Shown piece by piece: positions 49,841 through 59,171 of a stretch of 64,000 bases of DNA. The stretch is from Acetatifactor muris (lineage in GTDB: Bacteria; Bacillota; Clostridia; Lachnospirales; Lachnospiraceae). Position 1 is the stretch's first letter; each line of letters starts with the position of its first letter. Both the position numbers and the translations under genes were made by a program. Location of the stretch: the NCBI GenBank assembly GCA_023663635.1, contig JAMPHD010000002.1:62001-126000 (forward strand), given 5' to 3'. The notes below the pieces were generated by a model. That model saw only the letters and a program-made list of their open reading frames with translations. It ran no database searches and was not told the DNA's origin.

Positions 49841-50743
49841 ATGAGTAACATGAGGATTAAAATTTATGTCCTGTCCGGCATTGCCGCCGTGATCTGTGTT
49901 GCCGCCGCCATTTCTCTGTTGGTGTATCAGCGCTCCGCGGATCAGTTGGCCGAGGACCGGTTGGAGGAGATGCGCAGACAGGCACAGGAGCGGACCGAGG
50001 CCCCCGCGGAGAGTTCAGCCGAGTCCTCCGAACCCGCGGATGAGACGGTTTCTTCCCCGGAAATCCCCGAGGAGACCGCATCCGAGCCGGCTCCCGTCTT
50101 AACGGACAACCCGTATCGGGACAGTTTCCTGGCCAATGAGGATATGGCCGCATGGCTGAAGATTGAGGGCACCAACATCGACTATCCCGTCATGTGGACC
50201 CCCCGGGATGAGAACTACTATCTTCTCCGCAACTTTCAGGGACAGAGCGACCAAAACGGCTGCCTGATCCTGGACACGGACAGTTGCCTGAACCCTCTGA
50301 CCACCAATCAGATCATACACGGGCACAATATGCGCTCCGGCGCGATGTTCGGCAACCTGACGGACTACGAGGACGAAAATTACTGCGAGGAACACAACAT
50401 CATCACCCTGTATACGGAGGAGTGTGAGCGCCGCTATGAGGTCATTGCGGTCTTTCGCTCCCAAGTATATAAGAAGACGGATCAGGTATTTAAGTTCTAC
50501 AAATTCTTTCAGGCGGATACCCCTGAAGAATTTGATGATTTTTATAAAAATATAAAAGATTTATCCCTGTATGACACAGGAGTGACGGCGGAATTTGGCG
50601 ATTATTTCATCACGCTCTCGACCTGCGCTTACCATGTGGAAATGGGTCGGTTTGTGGTGGTTGCCAAGGAAATCGAAAGCGGCGATCAATATGCCGCCTT
50701 TCGGGAAACATCTGCTCTCCCCGAGCAGAATCACACCAATTAA
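49841..50743 (+). CDS. srtB: Class B sortase
   Basis: A 300-residue membrane-anchored transpeptidase. An N-terminal helix (about 6-28) is followed by an Ala/Glu/Pro-rich linker (50-86) and the sortase domain. The catalytic set is H162 in HGHNM, C262 in TLSTC and R270 in GRFVVVAK. The DYEDENYCEEHNIITLYT segment is typical of class B. No ribosome site is seen before ATG 49841 (ATG 49850 is an alternative). A likely substrate with a VPKTG signal is 17 bases downstream, so the pair is probably dedicated. Confidence 0.93.
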   Translation: MSNMRIKIYVLSGIAAVICVAAAISLLVYQRSADQLAEDRLEEMRRQAQERTEAPAESSAESSEPADETVSSPEIPEETASEPAPVLTDNPYRDSFLANEDMAAWLKIEGTNIDYPVMWTPRDENYYLLRNFQGQSDQNGCLILDTDSCLNPLTTNQIIHGHNMRSGAMFGNLTDYEDENYCEEHNIITLYTEECERRYEVIAVFRSQVYKKTDQVFKFYKFFQADTPEEFDDFYKNIKDLSLYDTGVTAEFGDYFITLSTCAYHVEMGRFVVVAKEIESGDQYAAFRETSALPEQNHTN

Positions 50744-50760
50744 CTTAGGAGGTTATATCT

Positions 50761-51609
50761 ATGAAAGGTTTTAAGAAATTTATTTCCGTATGCACGGCCC
50801 TCACTTCGGCCTGTATGTTGGCGTTGGTTCCCGCAGGCAATACCCTGCAGGTTTCCGCCGACAGCCCCACCACTTTCTATATAAAATGTAATGACGGCGA
50901 CTGGCGTATGCAGGTTGCCGGCGCGGATGACACCGGTTGGAGAGCGGAAGACGCGGGCAGAGAGCTCTACTATCTCAACGAGGGGGATGAGCGGGTGAAG
51001 GATGGCGATATCGTGGTGATCCTGGCGGACGATGACGGCTCCGCCGGAAGTTCCGAAATCCGTATCAACGCCCGCCTGAGCAATCTGACCGTCAGCCACA
51101 CCAACTGCGTGATATACACCGGCGGCATCGATGACTGCTATGTATTGAGTGACAGCTTTGCAGCCATCAACGGCAATGTGACCAATGCCTATGTGTACGA
51201 TAACGCGATCAGTAACTTCAACAATAACGTGGGCAATCTTCGCCTGATCTCCAGCGAGGAGAATTCCGTCAACACGGACGTATATGTGGTCGGCACCGTG
51301 GGATACGCGTCCACGGCCAATCCGGGCGGCGTATTGACCGAGTATTATAACTTCAAGGCCGATTGTTTCCACTTTGCTCCCCACGGCGGATTGATGACCG
51401 ATCCCGCCAACTACAGCACTTCCGGCTCGGGCCCCGTGAGCGCGCCCGCTGCCACGACGTCTTCCAACGCACCTGCGGCATCCTCTTCTTCCTCCGCGAG
51501 CGGGTATGACGACGTTCCCAAGACCGGCGAGAGCAATCTGATCGTATGGCTGTTCGCGATCTCCGCGATCTGCCTGACAGGCCATCTGGTGATGAGGAAG
51601 AGCCTGTAA
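50761..51609 (+). CDS. Sortase-anchored surface protein with VPKTG signal
   Basis: A 282-residue exported protein. It has a signal peptide (1-34), a compact domain (about 36-215) rich in beta strands and Asn repeats, a Ser/Ala/Thr linker (219-248), and a sorting signal: VPKTG at 252-256, a hydrophobic helix (259-277) and the tail RKSL. The middle has no recognised family. AGGAGG lies ahead of the ATG, and the sortase gene is immediately upstream, so this is the expected substrate. A terminator follows. Confidence 0.88.
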   Translation: MKGFKKFISVCTALTSACMLALVPAGNTLQVSADSPTTFYIKCNDGDWRMQVAGADDTGWRAEDAGRELYYLNEGDERVKDGDIVVILADDDGSAGSSEIRINARLSNLTVSHTNCVIYTGGIDDCYVLSDSFAAINGNVTNAYVYDNAISNFNNNVGNLRLISSEENSVNTDVYVVGTVGYASTANPGGVLTEYYNFKADCFHFAPHGGLMTDPANYSTSGSGPVSAPAATTSSNAPAASSSSSASGYDDVPKTGESNLIVWLFAISAICLTGHLVMRKSL

Positions 51610-51656
51610 AACAACGGATTAAAATTCTTATGCCACAATTTTATACTATGACAGAT

Positions 51657-51691
51657 TTAGGGAGATGCCGATTCAATCGACATCTCCCTAA
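51657..51691. terminator. Bidirectional terminator
   Basis: TTAGGGAGATGCCGATT pairs with AATCGACATCTCCCTAA at 16 of 17 positions, followed by T-rich sequence. It lies between the convergent surface-protein and AlbA_2 genes. Confidence 0.85.
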
Positions 51692-51702
51692 TTTCATTTC
51701 TT

Positions 51703-53145
51703 TCATTCAATCTGATCTATCAACAGATCCCAATGTCCATTGTGGCTGCTGCCTACTCTATTGATGATCCGCTGTGTTTTCATTTTCCTTAAATAATATT
51801 TCACTCTGTCCACCGTCCATCCAAGTTCTAATGCATATTCTTTTTGCGTCATTGTTGGATGTTCACATACGATTGTAAGAATTGCTTTATCGTCCTCAGA
51901 CAATTTCAGAGTATCACTTTGGGTAGTTTGGGTAGTTTGGGTAGTTTGGGTAGTTTGGGTAGTTTTTCTATTTGCCTTTCGATACATATTCACTCTAAAA
52001 TCACCGGCAAAATCAATAAGCTCCGGCTCCGGAAGTCCATATTCCTTACATTCTCTAAAAATTCTTGGAATACCTGTTCCCCATTTCTCAATAATCTTCA
52101 TGTAGGCAAATGCCTTTGCAATAGCCGGATTTCTCAGTTTAGAATAGCCTTCCCTCATCTTTTGAATGGAAACACTATTTAACAACATCCCCGGCGAAGT
52201 CACTTCCAAACGATCATCAAAAATTGCCACTTGGATATTTCCCGGATCCAGATAGCTGCGGTGCGCAACGGCATTTGCGATCAGCTCTCTCACACTGTCT
52301 GCCGGGAGTTCATATATATCCTGTCGGTAAATGCCCTGAATCCTCATGCCTAAATTAATTTTCTCCAGTACATATTGAAACGCAGTATCCACCTGTTCCT
52401 GAATAGAACCCTCAAACTCCCGCCTATCCACAAAATAGGTTCTGTCCGTCCCTTTGAATACACCGCATTGAATAATCGGTTGCATACGCATATTTCCGGT
52501 AAGAAGTGCATACGCATTCGTCGGAACAGCTTTTCCATCTTCTTCCGCAAGTATGCCCCATGAGATCAAGGTATTCTTTGTGATGTCCTTGATTTTTGCT
52601 TTCTCACTGTCCTGCCATGTATTCTTTAAAGCAATTCTTTTCATACTTTTACAAAGAGTCTCAATTTCCGCGTCTGTTACCGGTATGTCACTATAAGGTT
52701 CACTGTCATAATATCGATTTTGTCCCTCCAAAATCCATTCTTTTAACATATATTCTTCAACCGGTCTGGTCGTTCCGGACACCCTCACATAAGTACCTGC
52801 CATCATCCCTTTTGACTTAATATAATAGGGCCGCATGGCACCGGGTAAAATTTCCACAATAATGATTGTCTTATCCTCTATCGTCTGCAAAGTTACTTCC
52901 GGTCTGATACGAGGTTCACACGCATCAGAAATCGCATTTGTTATTGCATCCATTGTTTTAAAAATATTCTCTGAATCTATACCAATGGCCTTCAATGTCT
53001 TATCATCTACGCCAAAAACAATCCGGCCGCCGTTGCCATTGGCAAAAGCCACTACTGTTTTCATATATTTCTCGCTCTTGTCCGGTACTGTCACCTTGTA
53101 CTCAATATTTTGTGATTCGCAGGAAAACAGTGTCTCTTCAGCCAT
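51703..53145 (-). CDS. Schlafen/AlbA_2 domain ATP-binding regulator
   Basis: A 480-residue protein. The N-terminal AlbA_2 (Schlafen-like) domain has EYKVTVPDKSEKYMKTVVAFAN and GGRIVFGVDD; the middle contains a HATPase_c_4-like block with ELIANAVAHRSY; the C-terminus is a winged helix (about 420-480, MTQKEYALELGWTVDRVKYYLRKM). Such proteins are common in Clostridia and thought to be transcription regulators or stress proteins. A linker of TTQ repeats (about 398-412) precedes the winged helix. It follows feoAB on the same strand after 34 bases. Confidence 0.88.
   Translation of the reverse strand: MAEETLFSCESQNIEYKVTVPDKSEKYMKTVVAFANGNGGRIVFGVDDKTLKAIGIDSENIFKTMDAITNAISDACEPRIRPEVTLQTIEDKTIIIVEILPGAMRPYYIKSKGMMAGTYVRVSGTTRPVEEYMLKEWILEGQNRYYDSEPYSDIPVTDAEIETLCKSMKRIALKNTWQDSEKAKIKDITKNTLISWGILAEEDGKAVPTNAYALLTGNMRMQPIIQCGVFKGTDRTYFVDRREFEGSIQEQVDTAFQYVLEKINLGMRIQGIYRQDIYELPADSVRELIANAVAHRSYLDPGNIQVAIFDDRLEVTSPGMLLNSVSIQKMREGYSKLRNPAIAKAFAYMKIIEKWGTGIPRIFRECKEYGLPEPELIDFAGDFRVNMYRKANRKTTQTTQTTQTTQTTQSDTLKLSEDDKAILTIVCEHPTMTQKEYALELGWTVDRVKYYLRKMKTQRIINRVGSSHNGHWDLLIDQIE
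51921..51965 (-). repeat. Five 9-base repeats encoding (TTQ)5
   Basis: The plus-strand unit GGGTAGTTT is repeated five times without change from 51921 to 51965. On the coding strand it gives Thr-Thr-Gln repeats between the ATPase part and the winged helix. Copy changes keep the frame. Confidence 0.95.
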
Positions 53146-53179
53146 TACATTACCTCACCATAAAATTTGTTATTCCGCC

Positions 53180-55567
53180 CTACATAAATCCCAACAGCAC
53201 TCCCACGCCATGTACCGCAAAGGCCACCAGCCACGCGATCAGGCATTGCGCCACCACCGTCACCGCGGCGGCCCTCGCGCCGCCCATCTCCCGTTTTACG
53301 GTGGCGATGGCCGCCACGCAGGGCGTGTAGAGCAGAGTGAACACCAGAAATACCAACGCCGTAAAAGGTGTAAACAGGGTGGGGAGCAGAGCGGTCTCCC
53401 CGTCCAACAATATGGTCAGTGTGGACACCACACTCTCCTTGGCGGTGAATCCCGTCAAGAGAGCCGTGGCCACGCGCCAGTCCCCGAATCCCAAAGGCGC
53501 AAAGAGCGGCGCGATCACACCGCCCAACAGGGCGAGCAGACTGGTGTCCGGCGATGCCGCCACATTCAGTCTGTAGTCAAAATTCTGCAGAAACCATATG
53601 ACGATCGTTGCCATGAAGATAATGGTAAACGCCTTTTGGAGAAAATCCTTGGCCTTTTCCCAGATCAGCCTTCCCACGCTCCCTGCCCCGGGCAGTCTGT
53701 AGTTGGGCAGTTCCATCACAAACGGGACAGGCTCCCCCCTGAACCAAGTCTTGCGCAGGAACAGCGCATACACGATCCCGCACAAAATGCCGAAGAAATA
53801 AAGTCCCACCATCACCGCAGCCCGCCACCTTCTCGGGAAAAATGTCTGCGTCAGCAGACCATAGATAGGCAGCTTGGCGCTGCAGCTCATAAAGGGCGTA
53901 AGCAGGATCGTCATTTTTCTGTCCCGCTCACTGGAGAGCGTCCTCGTGGACATGATCGCCGGAACGGAACAGCCGAATCCGATGAGCATGGGCACGATAC
54001 TCCTGCCGGACAGTCCGATCTTTCTGAGCAGTTTGTCCATGACGAAGGCCACCCGCGCCATATATCCCGTATCTTCCAAGATAGAGAGAAAGAAAAACAA
54101 TGTGACAATAGTGGGCAGGAAACTGATGACGCTCCCCACGCCGCTGCAGATGCCGTCCGTCACCAGAGAATGCACCACGGGATTGACTTCCCACGCGTTC
54201 AGCCCCCTGTCGATCAGATCCGTGACACAATCCACTCCCATGGACATCAGATCCGACAGCCAAACACCTATAAAGTTGAATGTCATCACAAACACCAACG
54301 CCATGATTCCCACAAAACAGGGGATGGCCGTGTACCTGCCCGTGAGCACCGAGTCGATGCGCACACTGCGCCTGTGCTCCCTGCTCTCGCCCGGTTTCAT
54401 CACCGTCCGCTGACAGAGCTTTTCGATAAAGTCAAAGCGCATATTGGCCAGCGCCGCCTCTCTCTCCAAGCCGCCCTCCCTTTCCATATTGGCGATGATC
54501 CTCTCCAGAGCCGCCCTCTCCTCTTCGGGCAGATTCAGGGTCTCCGTCACCAACGCATCTCCCTCCACCATCTTGGTGGCCGCAAATCGCACCGGCAGAC
54601 CGGCCTCCCCGGCAAAGGGCTCCAACAGATGAACCGACGCGTGAATGCATCTGTGTACGGCTCCGATGCAATCTCCCTTTTCCCCGCTGTCCCTGCAGAA
54701 ATCGATCCTACCCGGGGCCTCCCTGTGTCTCGCCACATGGAGCGCGTGATCGATCAACTCCTCGATCCCCTCGTCCCTGACCGCGGAGATGGGAACCACG
54801 GGGATACCCAGGATTGCCTCCAGTTCATTGATATGTATGGTGCCACCGTTGGCCCGCACCTCATCCATCATATTCAACGCCAACACCATAGGCATGTTCA
54901 GTTCCATCAGCTGCATGGTGAGGCAGAGATTTCTCTCGATATTGGAGGCGTCCACGATATTGATGATCCCATCCGGCTTTTCTTTGAGAAGAAAATCTCT
55001 CGTGACGATCTCCTCATTAGAATAGGGCGACAGAGAATAGATACCCGGAAGATCCGTCACCGTCGCCTCCGGGTGACTGCGTATCGTCCCGTCCTTTCGA
55101 TCCACTGTCACTCCCGGGAAATTTCCCACATGTTGGTTAGCCCCCGTGAGCTGATTGAAGAGCGTGGTCTTGCCGCAGTTCTGATTGCCCACAAGGGCAA
55201 ACGTCACCGGCTTTCCCTTGGGTATGGTCGCGCCGATCTTATTCCTGTGATAGTCGCCGGCCTCCCCCAACTCTCCCACGCGGGGATGAGCTGTCTGCTG
55301 CCTTCTCTCCCCGGCGCGGGAAGGTCCCTCCGGTCTCTCGGCCGGCTCGACCTCAATATTTTCCGCCTCCGCAAGCCGCAGAGTCAGCTCATATCCGCGC
55401 AGTTCTATCTCCACGGGATCCCCCATGGGCGCCACTTTCCTCAGTGTCACCACCGTCCGCGGTGTCAGTCCCATGTCCAACAGATGATGTTTCAGGGCGC
55501 CCTTTCCGCCCACATTCAGAATACGGGCGCTCTCGCCTTCCTTTAATTCATCCAGTGTCACTGTCAT
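53180..55567 (-). CDS. feoB: Ferrous iron transport fusion FeoA-FeoB
   Basis: A 795-residue protein joining FeoA (1-75, SH3-like) to FeoB. The GTPase domain has G1 GNQNCGKTT (127-135), G3 DLPG (172-175) and G4 NMMD (232-235); the membrane part (about 400-795) has the core Gate motifs with GFGCSVPAIMSTRTL and PFMSCSAKLPIY, holding the cysteines that line the iron pathway. It imports Fe2+ across the membrane, useful in anaerobic habitats. It lies 24 bases after the GH18 gene. Confidence 0.96.
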   Translation of the reverse strand: MTVTLDELKEGESARILNVGGKGALKHHLLDMGLTPRTVVTLRKVAPMGDPVEIELRGYELTLRLAEAENIEVEPAERPEGPSRAGERRQQTAHPRVGELGEAGDYHRNKIGATIPKGKPVTFALVGNQNCGKTTLFNQLTGANQHVGNFPGVTVDRKDGTIRSHPEATVTDLPGIYSLSPYSNEEIVTRDFLLKEKPDGIINIVDASNIERNLCLTMQLMELNMPMVLALNMMDEVRANGGTIHINELEAILGIPVVPISAVRDEGIEELIDHALHVARHREAPGRIDFCRDSGEKGDCIGAVHRCIHASVHLLEPFAGEAGLPVRFAATKMVEGDALVTETLNLPEEERAALERIIANMEREGGLEREAALANMRFDFIEKLCQRTVMKPGESREHRRSVRIDSVLTGRYTAIPCFVGIMALVFVMTFNFIGVWLSDLMSMGVDCVTDLIDRGLNAWEVNPVVHSLVTDGICSGVGSVISFLPTIVTLFFFLSILEDTGYMARVAFVMDKLLRKIGLSGRSIVPMLIGFGCSVPAIMSTRTLSSERDRKMTILLTPFMSCSAKLPIYGLLTQTFFPRRWRAAVMVGLYFFGILCGIVYALFLRKTWFRGEPVPFVMELPNYRLPGAGSVGRLIWEKAKDFLQKAFTIIFMATIVIWFLQNFDYRLNVAASPDTSLLALLGGVIAPLFAPLGFGDWRVATALLTGFTAKESVVSTLTILLDGETALLPTLFTPFTALVFLVFTLLYTPCVAAIATVKREMGGARAAAVTVVAQCLIAWLVAFAVHGVGVLLGFM

Positions 55568-55591
55568 TCCACCTCGATCCCTGCACGGCAG

Positions 55592-57298
55592 TCAGAACGA
55601 ACTGTAAGCGTTGATCAGTTCCCAAACCGCGGGAGTTCCGTATCCCAATCTCCAGACCGCCACACCGCCTATTTCATTGACACTCATCACATTCAATTTC
55701 ACCTTAATGGAATCCGCGTCCTCAAGCCACACCTGTTTCAAACCGCTTCCGCTCTGCCACTCCAGATAATTCTGACAGGTGGTCTCATCCCACTCGGGCT
55801 CTGCGGAAACCTGATTCAAAAATGCAGCCATATTATTCATCGTCAAATACTCATCCGTCACGTCAGCGCCGTTCGTCGTCCATACGATCGTATAGAACGG
55901 CAGCGCGTTGATAACTTTTGCCGCAGGGACTTCCGATATGGTCTTGGCGATCCCGTTGGTCACATAATCAATACTCGCCACACTGCCGGGGTCCCCGCTC
56001 CCATGCCAATGCTCGTCATATCCCATGATGATCACATAGTCCGCGATCTCCCCCTGCACGTCCAACCGGTAATGCTCATTGAAATGGAAGGGCACATAAT
56101 TGTCCACGGAGAGCGCCAGACCGTTCTTCCTGCAGGCCACGGACAACTCCCTCAGAAACTGCACATAATGTTCTCCCGTCTCCTGCGCGATCTGCTCAAA
56201 GTCTATATTGATGCCGTCCAGTCCCAGATTGGCAGCCGTCTCCGTGATGCCGTTCACCAGTTTCCGGCGCTTGGACGTGACGGAAAGCACCGCGTGCTCG
56301 TCCACCGAAGTTCCGGTCTCATTTCTATAATTAAAGTTGTCAAGCACTCCCCAGACCTGCAGGCCCACGGAATGCGCTCCGTCCACATAACTCTTCTCCC
56401 CAAAGCTCCTGAAATTCCCCTCCTCATCACAGAGGCTGAACCATGTGGGGGCGATCACGTTCATGCCCTTGCTCCCAGACACCATCTCGTAGAGCGTGCT
56501 GTTGCCGCCCACGCCTCCGATGGAATGGAATCCCAGACTCACCTTTCCCGCAAGAGGCAGTCCCGTGTAATCCGGCGCCACATAGTCCGTCACAGGCGTC
56601 TCCTGCTCCGTGCTCACATCGCTCAATCTCTTATTCTCCACATAGCCGATCATGGAATCCGATGTCTTCACCTTGCTCCAAGTCTCCATCTGCTCCAGGA
56701 TCTCCACCGTCTCATCCGCCTTCATGTCGCGCAGGATGGGGCTCTTGATGCCGCCCTTCTCGCGAAGCGCCGTAGCTTTACGGATCTGAGCGGTCTGCCG
56801 CTCTCCCCACTGTGTATACACCTGCACATGCCTGTCGAACACTTCATAAGAATAATTGGTAAAAAGACGCACATAATCCGCCGCCACATACACGGTCTCC
56901 CCCTCCATGAGGCAGACGGGATGCCCCAGGCTCTCCTCCCCCGATTCCGTGACATAACCGCCGGCGTTTCCATCCAAAACGGCGCTGACCGTCCCCGTCG
57001 CGTCCGTGTAGAGCAACAGATTCTCCACCCTGTCCGCGTAAAAGATCTCGTTCATATATTTATGCACGGTGTCCAGATCAAAATAACAGACTCCGTCCCT
57101 CACCAACGCCTGTTCCTCCACCTGTTCATCCTGCAGGATGATGGCCGACATCTCTCCGGACACCTGAAAATACGCGTCCAAATCCGCCCTCTCGTCGCTG
57201 TAGGAATATTTTTCCATCAGGGGTTTGCCTATGGCCACCAAAGCCACCAATGCGATGAGAATGATCGCAATTACCACCATCAATATTTTCTTCTTCAT
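55592..57298 (-). CDS. GH18-type hydrolase with SH3 domain
   Basis: A 568-residue exported protein. It has a signal anchor (4-24), an N-terminal region resembling the copper amine oxidase-like domain (about 35-165), an SH3b domain (about 175-220), and a C-terminal GH18 barrel (about 245-568). The catalytic DxxDxDxE pattern reads DGINIDFEQI near residue 360-368. Proteins of this layout (YaaH/YdhD family) act on peptidoglycan or chitin-like polymers, often in spores. The start is ATG 57298 after GGGAGG. Confidence 0.88.
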   Translation of the reverse strand: MKKKILMVVIAIILIALVALVAIGKPLMEKYSYSDERADLDAYFQVSGEMSAIILQDEQVEEQALVRDGVCYFDLDTVHKYMNEIFYADRVENLLLYTDATGTVSAVLDGNAGGYVTESGEESLGHPVCLMEGETVYVAADYVRLFTNYSYEVFDRHVQVYTQWGERQTAQIRKATALREKGGIKSPILRDMKADETVEILEQMETWSKVKTSDSMIGYVENKRLSDVSTEQETPVTDYVAPDYTGLPLAGKVSLGFHSIGGVGGNSTLYEMVSGSKGMNVIAPTWFSLCDEEGNFRSFGEKSYVDGAHSVGLQVWGVLDNFNYRNETGTSVDEHAVLSVTSKRRKLVNGITETAANLGLDGINIDFEQIAQETGEHYVQFLRELSVACRKNGLALSVDNYVPFHFNEHYRLDVQGEIADYVIIMGYDEHWHGSGDPGSVASIDYVTNGIAKTISEVPAAKVINALPFYTIVWTTNGADVTDEYLTMNNMAAFLNQVSAEPEWDETTCQNYLEWQSGSGLKQVWLEDADSIKVKLNVMSVNEIGGVAVWRLGYGTPAVWELINAYSSF

Positions 57299-57429
57299 AA
57301 TCAGCCTCCCTGCCGAGTTTCCCCGGGAACACTTCTGTCTTTCCGGTTCCTTCGCAGCGCAAAATCCGTATGCAGAATGTAACCGCCGCCTCAAGACAAT
57401 CATATTGCAACAGTTACATTCTAACACAC

Positions 57430-58030
57430 GAATTCGACATCGTCATTACCAATTTTGACAAATTTAGATTTCAGGAGGTAACGGCTTGTCAGCAAACTGC
57501 ATCCAAAGGCAATTCCTTCCCAAATATCAGCAGATTTTCCGATCCTCCCTGACCCGACCTTTGTCCGGCCGAACCTGCGGCCAAAAGGAGTGTGATATAC
57601 TAATTGCAAATGCCCCGGCAGTGCCCGTAAAGTGAAAATCTTCACCCGCGCATACAATGATCCCGTTGAAATAAGATACATACAAACAAAAAATACATGC
57701 GCCGGACTGATTAAAATGAATTATATCTGTGAAAATTATAGTTGAAATACCATGAACCTATTGACCAAGCGCTGATGCACCCGTAAGACACTTTCGTACC
57801 GCCAAGTTCCAATTGCACTTTTGCCGTACAAAGCGATATAATAAGTATAGAGATAACGAAAATCCCGTCATCATGATAATATGTCAACTAAGACAATGTG
57901 AACTGCCGACCTCCTCTCCGCACCGGATTGCCGGAGGCATTCACAGATGTGATTATATACTATCATCCGGATTTTGGCAAGTTATTTCCACCGCGGATTT
58001 TATTAAAAATTTTTAAACTGTTGACCGCAT
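57430..58030. other. Non-coding stretch of about 600 bases
   Basis: AT-richer than its neighbours and without a convincing gene. Short open frames occur on both strands but have no ribosome site and no familiar protein features. A TTGCAC/TATAAT pair (57810s to 57840) and a small hairpin CCGGATTGCCGG near 57923-57934 suggest a possible short transcript. Otherwise nothing is recognised. Confidence 0.5.
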
Positions 58031-58033
58031 CTA

Positions 58034-58062
58034 TTGACGAATACTCCGCGAAAGTATAGAAT
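58034..58062 (+). promoter_or_regulatory. mecA promoter
   Basis: TTGACG (58034-58039) and TAGAAT (58057-58062) are 17 bases apart. Two further TATAAT-like words (near 58067 and 58090) follow before the gene. Confidence 0.65.
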
Positions 58063-58144
58063 GCATTATAATAAAAAGTAAAAAACGTATTATAATAGAT
58101 TGAGCCGTTTACTCCGCATCCCGGATGCAGAAAGGAAGAGGCAT

Positions 58145-58879
58145 ATGAAAATAGAAAAAGTGAACGAAAACCAGATTCGCTGCACACTGACCAGGGAAGA
58201 CCTCGCCAGCCGCGAATTGAAGATAAGCGAACTCGCCTATGGCACCGAGAAGGCCAAGAGCCTCTTTCGGGATATGATGCAACAGGCCAACTTTGAGTTC
58301 GGCTTTGAGGCGGAAGACATTCCCCTGATGATCGAGGCAATCCCTCTCAACGCGGAATGTATTGTCCTGATCATCACCAAGGTGGAAGATCCCGAGGAAC
58401 TCGACACCAGATTTTCCCGCTTTGCCCCCTCCGTCACGGAAGATTTCGAGTCGGACGAGGACGAAGAATACAATGACCATGAGGATCATCAGGAAATGTT
58501 GGATCTGTTCCGCAGGCTCAGAGAGACCAAGGCCGATGCCGCCGCGGCAGGGCCTGAGCAAAAGGAAGAAATCGCCGAAGACGAGAGCCGTCGCACCCGC
58601 ATTTTTCGCTTTGACACCCTGCAGCAGGTCATGTCCGCTGCCGCCGTCACGGGTTCCCGGTATGAGGGGCTGAGCACCCTTTACAAGGATGAGCGGACAC
58701 AGAAATACTTTCTGGTGCTGACTCAGGGCGATTCGGGACGGGACGATTTCGACCGTGTGAGCAACATGATCTCTGAATATGGCAATCTGCAGCGCTCCAT
58801 GCCCGCCGGCAAAACTTTCCTGGAGGAGCATTACGAGGCGCTGGTGGCCGATAAGGCATTGGAGCTTTTGTCCCTGTGA
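58145..58879 (+). CDS. mecA: Adaptor protein MecA
   Basis: A 244-residue adaptor that delivers substrates to the ClpC-ClpP protease. The N-terminal domain (1-85, MKIEKVNENQIRCTLTREDL) and C-terminal domain (about 145-244, RIFRFDTLQQVMSAAAV... FLEEHYEALVADKALELL) are joined by an acidic linker rich in Asp/Glu (about 100-118). Length and both domains match MecA/YpbH. The ATG at 58145 has GGAAGAGG upstream. A 12-bp stem overlaps its last codons. Confidence 0.92.
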   Translation: MKIEKVNENQIRCTLTREDLASRELKISELAYGTEKAKSLFRDMMQQANFEFGFEAEDIPLMIEAIPLNAECIVLIITKVEDPEELDTRFSRFAPSVTEDFESDEDEEYNDHEDHQEMLDLFRRLRETKADAAAAGPEQKEEIAEDESRRTRIFRFDTLQQVMSAAAVTGSRYEGLSTLYKDERTQKYFLVLTQGDSGRDDFDRVSNMISEYGNLQRSMPAGKTFLEEHYEALVADKALELLSL

Positions 58880-58889
58880 CAAAAGCTCC
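58861..58889. repeat. Perfect 12-bp inverted repeat over the mecA stop
   Basis: GGAGCTTTTGTC (58861-58872), CCTGT, GACAAAAGCTCC (58878-58889). The mecA stop codon lies in its loop/right arm. Without a T tract it is a weak terminator but may stabilise the 3' ends of both convergent mRNAs. Confidence 0.7.
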
Positions 58890-58900
58890 CGCTTGGCGGC

Positions 58901-59092
58901 TTACAATGCCTCAATGGCTGTCATCAGCTCATCCACGTCGATACCGTGAACCATGGCCGCTTCCTCCAGGGACTCTCCCTGTGCGGAGGGGCATCCCAGA
59001 CAATGCATGCCCGCGTCCATCAGCACGGGCGCCACGTCAGGATTGGCGCGAAGAATCTCACCTATTGTCATTTCTCTTGTAATTCCGGTCAT
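58901..59092 (-). CDS. DUF1858 small redox-type protein
   Basis: A 63-residue protein fully made of a DUF1858 domain (hybrid-cluster-associated disulfide domain). The signature [30 protein letters not shown] has a CxxC pair at residues 31 and 34. Such proteins occur in anaerobes and may sense redox state or hold a metal. It is divergent from the pfl promoter region, with its own promoter. Confidence 0.88.
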   Translation of the reverse strand: MTGITREMTIGEILRANPDVAPVLMDAGMHCLGCPSAQGESLEEAAMVHGIDVDELMTAIEAL

Positions 59093-59129
59093 TTTGCTCT
59101 CCTTTCATCCTGTGGGTTTTCTCCCATCC

Positions 59130-59158
59130 AGTATAATACTTTCCCGAAAATATGACAA
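59130..59158 (-). promoter_or_regulatory. DUF1858 gene promoter
   Basis: On the minus strand TTGTCA (59158-59153) and TATACT (59135-59130) are 17 bases apart, followed by the start codon 38 bases later. Confidence 0.7.
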
Positions 59159-59171
59159 GCTATTCTTGGAC

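Noticed and set aside
52835-55546. A 900-codon open frame on the plus strand
   Set aside because: It is antisense to feoAB, with no ribosome site and low-complexity His/Arg/Gln-rich translation typical of the reverse strand of a GC-rich gene.
57421-57681. An 86-codon open frame on the minus strand upstream of the GH18 gene
   Set aside because: No ribosome site, no recognisable features, and it overlaps the probable promoter area.
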